Assembly: GCA_964502215.1 (NCBI GenBank)
Contig: CAZCUN010000001.1
Span: 62,001 to 126,000 of the forward strand
Length of the DNA stretch: 64,000 bases
Direction: 5' to 3'
Origin: JAALLB01 sp964502215
Lineage (GTDB): Bacteria; Pseudomonadota; Alphaproteobacteria; Rhizobiales; Rhizobiaceae
The notes beneath the pieces were generated by a model, which was not told the origin of the DNA, did not search any database, and saw nothing but the letters and a program-made list of their open reading frames with translations. Below, in pieces: positions 1 to 9,100 of this stretch (position 1 is its first letter; every line of letters starts with the position of its first letter). The translations under genes were made by a program, and so were the position numbers.

Positions 1-231
1 ACCAATAGCGGTAATGTTACGCTTACTAATGTTGCGGTGAACGATACAACCAACGCAACCAATGGTCCTGTTGTACCTGCAAATGAAGTGATTTTTGCAG
101 ATAATGGAACGTTATCTGATTCAAACGATACTAGCAGTGATGGAAGCTGGGACAGTCTTGCCCCAGGCGACACTGTGCGATTTAGCGCGACATACACAGT
201 CACTCAGACTGACGTTGATACATTAAACTAA
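1..231 (+). CDS. DUF11/DUF7507-type repeat protein, 3' end only
   Basis: The reading frame is open from the first base, so this is the 3' end of a gene that starts outside the window; an internal GTG at 37 is not a credible start. The visible 76 residues form one beta-sandwich repeat, from a TNSGNVTLTNV strand to APGDTVRFSATYTVTQTDVD. The product is probably a secreted repeat protein like its two downstream neighbours. The protein stops right after TVTQTDVDTLN, where repeats of this family normally continue into a last strand of the type SVTNTATA. The next gene ends at the same place. Assignment to the DUF11/DUF7507 superfamily is by recognition of the repeat pattern. Confidence 0.75.
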   Translation, partial: TNSGNVTLTNVAVNDTTNATNGPVVPANEVIFADNGTLSDSNDTSSDGSWDSLAPGDTVRFSATYTVTQTDVDTLN

Positions 232-249
232 CGAAGGATAGGGGAATAA

Positions 250-345
250 ATGAGTATTTATTTTATAGCACTTTTCTCTTTATTTTCGAAATTATCGAAA
301 TATTCAAATAGGGGAAAACAATATGAAACCGTTGAATTTACCTAA
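250..345 (+). CDS. Possible 31-residue leader ORF
   Basis: A short frame begins with ATG at 250 behind a strong AGGGGA ribosome-binding sequence and encodes a hydrophobic N-terminus (MSIYFIALFSLFSKL) followed by a polar tail. It runs into the start of the next gene and ends 20 bases past that gene's ATG. It could be a translated leader coupled to the downstream gene, or the AGGGGA could be a chance or decayed start. No family is recognised. Confidence 0.2.
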   Translation: MSIYFIALFSLFSKLSKYSNRGKQYETVEFT

Positions 346-1273
346 AATTACTGGCTTGAAAGGGTTAAGTGTATCATCGCTTGCGCTTGCAACGGCAGTT
401 GGTGCAGTGACACCTGCATGGTCAACGATTGATAATACAGCGGTAGCAGTTGGTACGTTCCAAGCAGCAGATGATACAACGTCTGCACCTGATACAGCTA
501 ATGTTCCTGTGCTTCAGGTTCGTGAATTGAGTATTGTAAAATCAGTTTTCACAACCCCTTCAACTGGGTTGGGTACAGATACGGTCAATACGGATGAAGG
601 TGACACAATTGTTTACCGATATACCATTACAAATGATGGTTCTGTTACGGAGAATAACGTTGCGCCAACAGATGTAGGGCCAACATTTAATGGGCAGACT
701 GCCGTAAATGCATTGGGTGCCTTCTCGGAAATAACTGGCGCGGGGGCTGGCACTGGTGATGCTGCAACGCTTGCACCAGGTGAGACAGTTGTATTTGAAG
801 CAACTTATACATTAGCTGAACTTGATGTTCTAAATGCTGCTGGTGTGACGGATGGTGTCTCTAACGTTGCAACCGCTACTTCAGACGATGTTCCAAATTC
901 TCCACCATCTCCGCCAGCAATAACAGAAATTCCAGCAGTTCCTTTACTTGAGATTGCTAAAGTTGCGGTTCTTAATGATGAAACGAACGCAGACGGGCTT
1001 GCTGAAGCTGGTGAAACAATCACCTACACATATACCGTCACGAACTCAGGCAACGTAGCGCTTACGAATGTAGGAATTCAAGATACGCACGAAGGTGCTC
1101 TTCTTACTGGCGCTGATCTTCCAGTGGGTGAGACTATTATTACAGAAGGTTTGCTTGGGCCATCAGACATTGGGGTTGCAAATGATGGTGTGATTGACAC
1201 GCTTGAAGCAGGCGCAACGGCAACCTTTACAGTGACATTAACAGTTACTCAGGACGAAGTGGACGACGGCTAA
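323..1273 (+). CDS. Secreted two-repeat DUF11/DUF7507-type surface protein
   Basis: The 316-residue product has a Sec signal peptide (residues 1 to about 34, predicted cut at AWS/T) and then TIDNTAVAVGTF. Two beta-sandwich repeats follow: about 55-195, complete and ending VSNVATATSDD, and about 205-316. The second stops at TVTLTVTQDEVDDG, without the closing strand seen in the first. The start is supported by AGGGGA seven bases upstream. No adjacent frame continues the repeat after the stop, so a frameshift is unlikely. The mature N-terminus resembles the missing closing strand, which suggests donor-strand assembly between subunits; that is inference. Neighbours are two paralogues and an outer-membrane protein, probably co-transcribed. 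Confidence 0.8.
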   Translation: MKPLNLPKITGLKGLSVSSLALATAVGAVTPAWSTIDNTAVAVGTFQAADDTTSAPDTANVPVLQVRELSIVKSVFTTPSTGLGTDTVNTDEGDTIVYRYTITNDGSVTENNVAPTDVGPTFNGQTAVNALGAFSEITGAGAGTGDAATLAPGETVVFEATYTLAELDVLNAAGVTDGVSNVATATSDDVPNSPPSPPAITEIPAVPLLEIAKVAVLNDETNADGLAEAGETITYTYTVTNSGNVALTNVGIQDTHEGALLTGADLPVGETIITEGLLGPSDIGVANDGVIDTLEAGATATFTVTLTVTQDEVDDG

Positions 1274-1303
1274 GGCTGTAGTTTTAGGGGAAAACTTTAA
1301 TAG

Positions 1304-4300
1304 ATGAAGCATTTGCGCTCCGATATTAATATGAAGCCAAACTGGCTGAAACGCAGACTTTGTTCTGCGTTTCAACTGTTTATGGCTTTTGTATTTTTTA
1401 TGGCGCAAGTGCACGCTTCTCAAGCTGCAATTGATAATGATGCGCGTGCAGTTGGGGTGTTTAATGGTTCTGCTGTTTTTGCACCAATAAGCTCACAATC
1501 AGTGCCTGTTATCCCTGCAACGCCTGCGCTTGGGGTAGCAAAATCTGGTGTCTTAAATGACGATGATGGTACACCTGGTCTGAGCGCTGGCGATAGTATT
1601 TCTTATACTGTTACAGTTACAAACCCTGGCAATGTATCGCTTACGGGTATTACAGTTGATGATCCTTTAGTGGCGCTGACGTTACAATCTGGTGATCTTG
1701 ATGCTGACTTCCGTTTGGATACGAATGAAAGCTGGATTTACACTGGCGATTATATCATCACAGCTTTTGATCTTGCTACAAATGGTGGTGGCGATGGTGA
1801 TATTGATAATACGGTAACTGCTGATAGTAATGAGACACCGCCACAGACGGCCTCTCAGCAGACACCTATTAATCCAGATGTTTCTATTCTCGTTGATAAA
1901 ACGGGTACGTTAAATGATGATGATGGTATTGCTGGTGTAACGGCTGGTGACACAATTGACTATGTTATTACAGTTGAAAATAACGGCGTTGCGAACCTTA
2001 CAAATATCAATCTGACTGACAGTCTTGTTCAAGGTGCAACGACAACACCGCTAGTTCCTATCTTCATTGGTGGTGATGCAAACACAAATAATGAAATTGA
2101 TGCTGGTGAGACATGGACTTATAACCTTACCTACACATTGACGCCTGCAAATATTAGCAATGGTAATGACTTAGTAAATACGGTTTCTGTTACAACAGAT
2201 GAGATCGGCTCTCGTGAAGACAGTGACACGCAAGTTATTCCTGGTGCTGTGAATAGTTTTACAATGCAGAAAATTGAAACACTGGTTGATGGTGACGGTG
2301 ATGGCTTAGGCGATGTGGGTGAAACGATTGATTATACTTTCCGATTTGTGAACACAGGCAATCGTATTCTTGCAAATCTTGCTGTGAGTGATCCTTTATC
2401 TGGGTTGTCAGCAATTTCTTGTGCAAATGATATAGATGGTAATGGTAGTATTGATACACTTAATCCAGGCCAGACACTGGAGTGTAGTGCAAGCTATATC
2501 ATTCAAGGTTCTGATGCAGCGGCTGGCTCAGTTGATAATACTGCGACACCAACAGCCACTGAAAATGATGGCATAACGCCTGTATTAGAAAATAACTCAC
2601 CAAATGATAATTCAACTACAACACCTGTAGATCGTATTGTTGATCTTGATGTTACGAAAGATGGTACGCTTAATGATGATGATGGTACGCTGGGTGTTTC
2701 TGCAGGTGATACGATTGATTATGCAGTAGAAGTTTCTAACCCGGGCACAGTGCCACTTACAAATGTCACGGTTGATGATCCACTTGTTGCACTTAGCTTC
2801 CAGTCTGGTGATGTGAATAATAACAACCAGTTGGATATGAATGAAGTCTGGCTTTATACGGGCGTTTACACACTAACGGCGAATGATATTTCAACGAATG
2901 GCGGGGGTGATGGTGACATTGATAATACTGTTACTGCGAACTCCAATGAAACAGCTACGGAAACAGCTTCTAACGAAGTTGATATCAGTTCTGGTGTATC
3001 TCTTCAGGTCGCTAAAACAGGTGTTTTAAATGATGATGATGGAAATCTTGGTGTCACAGCAGGCGACACAATTGATTATACAATTACCGTTCAAAATGAT
3101 GGTTCTAATGATTTAACCAATATTTTGCTTGCTGATACTGTGGTGCAAAATGGCATTTCGGCTTCACTCGTTCCTATAATTTCTAGTGGTGATATAAACA
3201 ACGACAACATTTTAAACCCTGGTGAAATTTGGACATATACAGTTAGTCATACTTTGACAGCTGCCAATGTTTCTGATGGCAATAATCTTGTTAATACGGT
3301 TACGGTAACAACGGACCAAATAGGCCCTGAGAGCGCGAATGATACGCAAGTTCTAGCGCCACCAACTGATGCATTCACAATGACTAAGATTGCTAATCTA
3401 AATGATGGCGATGGCGATGGTCTTGCGGACCCTGGTGAAGACATCAATTATACATTTAGGTTTGTAAATACAGGAACACGACCGCTTACAAATCTTGCAG
3501 TAACAGATCTGCTACCAGGGCTTACAACAATCCTTTGTGCTAATGATGTAGATAACGATGGTGATATTGATTTGCTTGGGGTTGGGCAGACATTAGAGTG
3601 TGCTGCGGTATATACAGTTCAAGTTTCTGATGTGGCCAATGGGTCTGTTGATAATACAGCGACAACATCTGTAACTTCGTTAGATGGTTTAACGCCAGTT
3701 GTTGAAAATGACAGTGCGAATGATAACTCAACTTCGACACCAACTGATACTAATATTTCTATTGATGTCGATAAGACTATTGCTTCAGCAATTGAGGTGC
3801 TTCCTAATGTTGTTGAAGTTGAATATCTGCTTGAGCTTACAAATACAGGCTCAGTTCCCCTTACTAATATTACATTAGAAGATGATTTGAATGCAGCGAT
3901 TAATGCACCTGCTCAAATTCTTGGAACAGGATCAATTACTGTTTTCTCTGGGTTTGTGGGGACAGGTACATCAAATCCAAATTATAATGGGATTGGCAAT
4001 AATCAAGTCTTTAGCGGTGACGTGCAGCTTGCTGCTGGTGCAACTGGTCAGGTTAGAATATCTACTCGCATAGACCGACGTGCTCAAACGCTTGATACTG
4101 AAAATGTTGCATTGGTAACATCAACCGAAATTCTAACTGTTACGCCTTCGGATAATCCAAACGACCCAACTGGTAATGTTGACCCTACACCGTTTGATCG
4201 TCCAGATGTTGATGGAGATGGTGCGCCTGATGAAAATGAGTCTTCAATCAGTGACCGGGATGGTGATGGCATTCCAGATTCGGAAGATTATGATCCTACT

Positions 4301-6118
4301 GGTTATTTTTATTGTGAAGCAGATGGCAGAATTTTAACTGGCGGAAGTATTTCGGTCGTTAATGTGTTTACGGGTGGTTCGCAGTCAGGCGTTGGTAGCA
4401 GCAATGATATTACAATCTTACGCGATGGCTTAGATGGCTTTTATCAATTTTACGTAACAGCGCCTGGAAGTTACCGTCTTGTTGTAACATTGCCTCCGAA
4501 CAGTGTTGCAAGCACTGATAGATCATCATCGGGTGTTCTTGATGTTACTTCTCTTCTTCCTGCAAACCCAGGTGTTCTTGGGGGTGGCGAACTAGGTTCT
4601 ACGGGTGTGCTAAGTGATTTTAGTGCAGGTGGAAATCCGTTCTATACAGAGTTTGTTATCAATACAGGCGATCCGTCGGTTTTTAATAACAATATTCCAC
4701 TCGCTTTTTGTGGCAGCCCGGAAATTACGGCAACTAAGAGTGTGGGAAGTGCACCTGCTCAACAAGCAGACGGTAGTAGCAATGTTACCTATCGCTTAAT
4801 TGCTGAGAATACAGGTACGCAACAGATTGATAATGTAACCCTTCAAGACAACCTTGATAGTACGTTTGGTGCGGGCAACTTTACGATTACAAATACTGCA
4901 ATTGAAGCTTCGCCAGTAGGGTTTGCTGCAACACTCGCTTCAAGTTTCAATGGTGTAAATAACATTGATTTATTGACTACAGGTGGAACGCTGCAACCAG
5001 ATGAGAGCGTAAGCATTTTACTTCAGCTTAATGTTGATGCACCTAATGGTAGTTATACAAATACAGTTGTTGCAGGGGGTGATGATGCACTTACTGGCGC
5101 GCCAATTGAAGAATCAGATGATCGCGTTACAATCGCAATTTCTACCGTAATTCCTGATGGCCTTATTGCAACTAAATCTACACCAGTAGATGCTGCACCT
5201 CTTGGTGGTGTCGTTCCATATACAATTACCTTTGAAAATACTTCTGGCCTTCCTATTAATGGTGTTGACCTCGTCGACTTGCTGCCACATGGTTTTTCAT
5301 ATGTAGAAGGCTCTGCATTAGTAAATGGCGTAGCTCTAGAACCATCCTTAGTGGATTGGAACTTGGTATGGCCAAATCAGAGCTTCGCACCTGGTCAGCG
5401 TACAACGATTACACTTTCGCTTGTTGTTGGGGCTGGTGTCACTGGAACTGAATTTATCAATACAACTGTTGCACGTGATCCGCGTGATAACAGCGATGTT
5501 TCAAACCGTGCAACTGCGGTTGTGAGGCTTGAAATCGAAGCTGCTTTCCAATGTAGCCATATTATTGGACGCGTGTTCGATGATTTAGATGCGGATGGTT
5601 ACTATGATGAGGGTGAACCTGGTCTAGGTGGTGTGCGTGTTGTTTCTGTTAATGGTCTCTTGATCACCACAGATGAATTTGGACGCTATCATGTTGCGTG
5701 TGATGTTATTCCTGCTGACCGTATAGGCTCCAACTATATCTTGAAGTTAGACGATAGAACGTTGCCAACAGGTTACTCTGTTACCAGTGAAAATCCTCGT
5801 GTTGTACGTGTCACGCAAGGCAAGCTTGCAAAGATTAATTTTGCTGCTTCAAGACTGCGTACAATCAATGTGGAATTGGATGATAGTTCATTCAAAGGTT
5901 CAAGTAAAAATCTTAAACGTTCAGCTCTAATCGACATCGGCAAAGTTCTTCCGTTGTTAGAGGAAGAGCGTTCAGTTCTTAAATTAAATTATCAATCCCA
6001 GGGTCAAAGATCGAAATTGCAACGATCGCGTGTTGAGTCAGTAAAAGCCCTGATTAAGAAAGCTTGGAAGTCGCGTAAGCGTCCTTACAAGCTGGATGTA
6101 GAAACTGACGTTAAATAG
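1304..6118 (+). CDS. Giant secreted multi-repeat surface protein with SdrD_B-like and OmpA-like C-terminal parts
   Basis: The 1604-residue product starts with a signal peptide (to about residue 41; an alternative ATG lies at 1331) and then AIDNDARAVGVF, as in the preceding paralogue. Six DUF11-like modules follow in the order A-B-C-A-B-C (about 76-820), most with LNDDDG near the start and an EF-hand-like acidic loop such as DINNDNILNPGE. C modules also carry a cysteine pair. Next come a longer module, a thrombospondin-3-like acidic stretch (about 965-1000), two more DUF11-like modules and an SdrD_B-like domain (about 1424-1525: GRVFDDLDADGYYDEGEPG). The basic last 80 residues faintly resemble an OmpA-like peptidoglycan-binding fold. 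It is probably a calcium-stabilised cell-surface fibre or adhesin. Ligand and anchoring are unknown. Confidence 0.8.
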   Translation: MKHLRSDINMKPNWLKRRLCSAFQLFMAFVFFMAQVHASQAAIDNDARAVGVFNGSAVFAPISSQSVPVIPATPALGVAKSGVLNDDDGTPGLSAGDSISYTVTVTNPGNVSLTGITVDDPLVALTLQSGDLDADFRLDTNESWIYTGDYIITAFDLATNGGGDGDIDNTVTADSNETPPQTASQQTPINPDVSILVDKTGTLNDDDGIAGVTAGDTIDYVITVENNGVANLTNINLTDSLVQGATTTPLVPIFIGGDANTNNEIDAGETWTYNLTYTLTPANISNGNDLVNTVSVTTDEIGSREDSDTQVIPGAVNSFTMQKIETLVDGDGDGLGDVGETIDYTFRFVNTGNRILANLAVSDPLSGLSAISCANDIDGNGSIDTLNPGQTLECSASYIIQGSDAAAGSVDNTATPTATENDGITPVLENNSPNDNSTTTPVDRIVDLDVTKDGTLNDDDGTLGVSAGDTIDYAVEVSNPGTVPLTNVTVDDPLVALSFQSGDVNNNNQLDMNEVWLYTGVYTLTANDISTNGGGDGDIDNTVTANSNETATETASNEVDISSGVSLQVAKTGVLNDDDGNLGVTAGDTIDYTITVQNDGSNDLTNILLADTVVQNGISASLVPIISSGDINNDNILNPGEIWTYTVSHTLTAANVSDGNNLVNTVTVTTDQIGPESANDTQVLAPPTDAFTMTKIANLNDGDGDGLADPGEDINYTFRFVNTGTRPLTNLAVTDLLPGLTTILCANDVDNDGDIDLLGVGQTLECAAVYTVQVSDVANGSVDNTATTSVTSLDGLTPVVENDSANDNSTSTPTDTNISIDVDKTIASAIEVLPNVVEVEYLLELTNTGSVPLTNITLEDDLNAAINAPAQILGTGSITVFSGFVGTGTSNPNYNGIGNNQVFSGDVQLAAGATGQVRISTRIDRRAQTLDTENVALVTSTEILTVTPSDNPNDPTGNVDPTPFDRPDVDGDGAPDENESSISDRDGDGIPDSEDYDPTGYFYCEADGRILTGGSISVVNVFTGGSQSGVGSSNDITILRDGLDGFYQFYVTAPGSYRLVVTLPPNSVASTDRSSSGVLDVTSLLPANPGVLGGGELGSTGVLSDFSAGGNPFYTEFVINTGDPSVFNNNIPLAFCGSPEITATKSVGSAPAQQADGSSNVTYRLIAENTGTQQIDNVTLQDNLDSTFGAGNFTITNTAIEASPVGFAATLASSFNGVNNIDLLTTGGTLQPDESVSILLQLNVDAPNGSYTNTVVAGGDDALTGAPIEESDDRVTIAISTVIPDGLIATKSTPVDAAPLGGVVPYTITFENTSGLPINGVDLVDLLPHGFSYVEGSALVNGVALEPSLVDWNLVWPNQSFAPGQRTTITLSLVVGAGVTGTEFINTTVARDPRDNSDVSNRATAVVRLEIEAAFQCSHIIGRVFDDLDADGYYDEGEPGLGGVRVVSVNGLLITTDEFGRYHVACDVIPADRIGSNYILKLDDRTLPTGYSVTSENPRVVRVTQGKLAKINFAASRLRTINVELDDSSFKGSSKNLKRSALIDIGKVLPLLEEERSVLKLNYQSQGQRSKLQRSRVESVKALIKKAWKSRKRPYKLDVETDVK
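1529..3760 (+). repeat. Two tandem copies of a 1,116-bp three-module coding unit
   Basis: Unit 1 covers 1529-2644 and unit 2 covers 2645-3760. Each encodes modules A, B and C. Equivalent codons sit exactly 1,116 bases apart: the A-module leucine codon at 1553 and 2669, the B-module codon at 1910 and 3026, and the C-module codon at 2282 and 3398. There is thus no net insertion or deletion over 372 residues. Silent positions differ a lot between copies, so the duplication is old and the protein length appears to be under selection. Confidence 0.9.
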
Positions 6119-6198
6119 TTCCGAGTAAGCGTTAAAACTTTAAAAATTACCTTTGGTTAACCCATAGGTAACTATTGGTGGGTCATAGATTGTTAACC

Positions 6199-9100
6199 AT
6201 GTTTGGTAACAAATTTTTCATACCTCGCCGTACTCTAGCGATTAAGTTGGGTGCAGGCGCATTTAACTTCAGAAATTTGATGCTTTCTGCAGCAGTAGCT
6301 CCGTATTTTTTGTTAGCATCCCAGCCATTGGCATTTGGTAATGATTTAGATTTACTTTTGCAGGCAGAAGATGCGGCAATTGCCGCGCCTCAGCAACAAG
6401 CTGTTCCTTCAAGCTCTGGAATTTCAATTTCAGTCGATGGAGAGGCTATTCTTGGTAATCTAACGCCTGAAGATAAAATTATTCAAACCGACCGCGATCT
6501 TGAAGCTGTTGATATTCAAGTTAAGTTTGATGGTCTTGATATTACACGTCGCTTAAATGTCTCGACAAAACAGTTGCGTAAAAATTATAAGCCTGGCGAG
6601 ATCGTATCTTTTAGAGGCAGTTGGAATTATCCAGACTGGATTGATCGTGCAGAGGTTCGTATCTATCGAGGTATTGATAAATATTCTCCAACGTCAGTTA
6701 CTCAACCTGTAGAAATTGTTGAACTACCAACTAAGGGTGAAAATGCTGGTAATGCCGAATGGCAAAGCTTTGAAGAAACAGATAGCCTTCACCTTGGTAA
6801 TGATGGACTTACTTATGTCTTGCGTGTTTATGATGATAAAGGGCGTTTTGATGAGACCCTACCTTTAGATCTACGTATCAGTGAAGAAGATGCGTTACTT
6901 GCTAAACATGACGAGGGCAAAGAAGTAGCGATTGCCGTGGGCGAAGCAGAAGACCGTACAGGGGTTTCTAATATTCCACTTTATGGTGGTTCAGTAACGG
7001 TTTATGGCCGTCATGTTCCGCCTGGGTACACTGTTGAAGTTTTAGGCGAAACAATTCCGGTTGATAATTCTCAACGTTTTGTAACCAGCAGAATTTTACC
7101 ACCTGGCGATCATGCGGTGGATGTTTCCGTTTCTGGATTAGGTAAAGATTCTGGACTCCAGTTTGAGCGCGATATTAATATTCCTGATAGCGAATGGTTC
7201 TATGTTGGTCTTGCAGATATTACTGTTGGTAGACGCTTAGGTTCGGATGCTGAGGGTCTTGTGAAAGCCCACCCTAATGAGTTTTCAGATACAACTTTCC
7301 GACGAGGTCGTTTAGCTTTTTATGTTAAAGGAAAAATCAAAGGGTCAACGCTTTTAACAGCAGCTTTTGATACGACCGAAGAAGAGCTTGATGACATTTT
7401 TGATAATCTTGATCGTAAAGACCCTAGACGTCTTTTACGTAATCTTGATCCAGATGATTTTTATCCTGTTTTTGGCGATGATAGTACCACCGTTGATGAT
7501 GCGCCTACTTCGGGTAAGTTTTATGTTCGCCTTGAAAAAGGTAAGAGCCATGTGCTTTGGGGTGACTTTAAAACACGCATTAATGGGACAGAATTAGCAC
7601 GTTATGAACGTGGCCTATATGGTGCCAATGTTCATATAGAGTCTGATTATGTTACCAGCCATGGTCAGCCTGTTGCTGAGGTTGAGGCATTTGCTGCTGA
7701 ACCTGGAACTTTGCCACAAAGAGATGAATTGCGCGGCACGGGTGGCTCGGCTTATTTTCTTCGCCGGCAAGATATTAATCAAGGTTCTGAGCAAATCACA
7801 ATTGAACGTCGAGACCGTGTAACAGGTGAAGTTGTTGAGCGCACTTTATTAAGACAAGATGTCGATTACCAAATTGATTACATTCAAGGTGTTGTCCTTT
7901 TACGTCGCCCACTTCAGTCACAAGGCGGCACGACTGGTGCTGTTCGTCAGGGTGTGACGGGGGATCAAAATCTTTTCCTTGTTGCAGTTTATGAATATAC
8001 GCCAACTCTGACCGACCTTGATGGTTATACCTTTGGGGGTCGCGGTCATGTTTGGATTACAGATAATGTAAGAATTGGTGCAACGGGTTATCTAGAAGAT
8101 ACAGGCTTTGCAGACCAAAGACTTTATGGGATTGATGCTCATTTTAGGATTTCGCCAAAAAGTTATTTCGAGCTTGAGTGGGCGCAGTCAGAAGGAAATA
8201 CGTTTGGCATTGTGACGTCAACGGATGGTGGTTTTATTTTTAATCCAATATCAGGTGCTGGTTCGCCAGATGGTAAAGCAAACGCATATCGTGCCAAGCT
8301 TTTCCTTGATCTTGGTGAGATAAGTGATGGTGCGGTTGAGGGTGGCGTTGGTGGTTACTATGAAGACCGTGAAGCAGGTTTTAATTCACCAAGTAATTTC
8401 ACAACTGTTGATGAGCGTCTTATCGGTGTATTTGCAGATGTTAAGCTGGATGAAGATACCTCGCTTCGGGCAAAGTATGATGAAGTAAAACGAGCAGATG
8501 GAAATGATCGTCGTGAAGCATCTATCGAGTTTGAAAAACGTTTTGGCGAAGAATATACTGCAAGTGTTGGGCTTACACATTCTAATTTTGATAATCGTAT
8601 CGGTACAACTTCAGGGTTTGGCGAACGCACGGATATCGGCGCACGAATAACGCGTACTTTGGATGAAAAGAATAAAGCTTGGGTATTTGGTCAAGCAACA
8701 GTTTCCAGAGATGAAACCAGAGAACGCAATGACCGTGTTGGTGTCGGTTTTGAACGTCAGATTACGGACAGGCTATCTGCTGAAGCTGAAATTTCATATG
8801 GTACTCAAGGTATTGGTGGTCTGGCAGGTCTGTCATATTCGCCTAATGCTGATGATAGATATTATATTGGCTACCGTATTGATCCAGATACAACAGCTGG
8901 TGATCTAGATGGTTATGACCCATTTGGGCGTGACTTGGGGTCAATTGTTTATGGTGCAAACCGCAAAATTAATGATCAACTGACGGCTTTCTTTGAAGAA
9001 AACTATGACTTCACTGGAACCCAAAGATCTCTTACACATACGTATGGTGTCACATATACACCTGATGCAGTTTGGACTGTGAATGCGGGTTTTGAAGCAG

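Noticed and set aside
1238..1423. Possible continuation of the second repeat protein by frameshift into the third gene
   Set aside because: Neither alternative frame after the stop at 1273 resembles the missing strand, and the third gene has its own signal peptide and ribosome-binding site.
1529..3760. CRISPR or satellite-like array
   Set aside because: The repetition is in-frame protein modules without short spacers.
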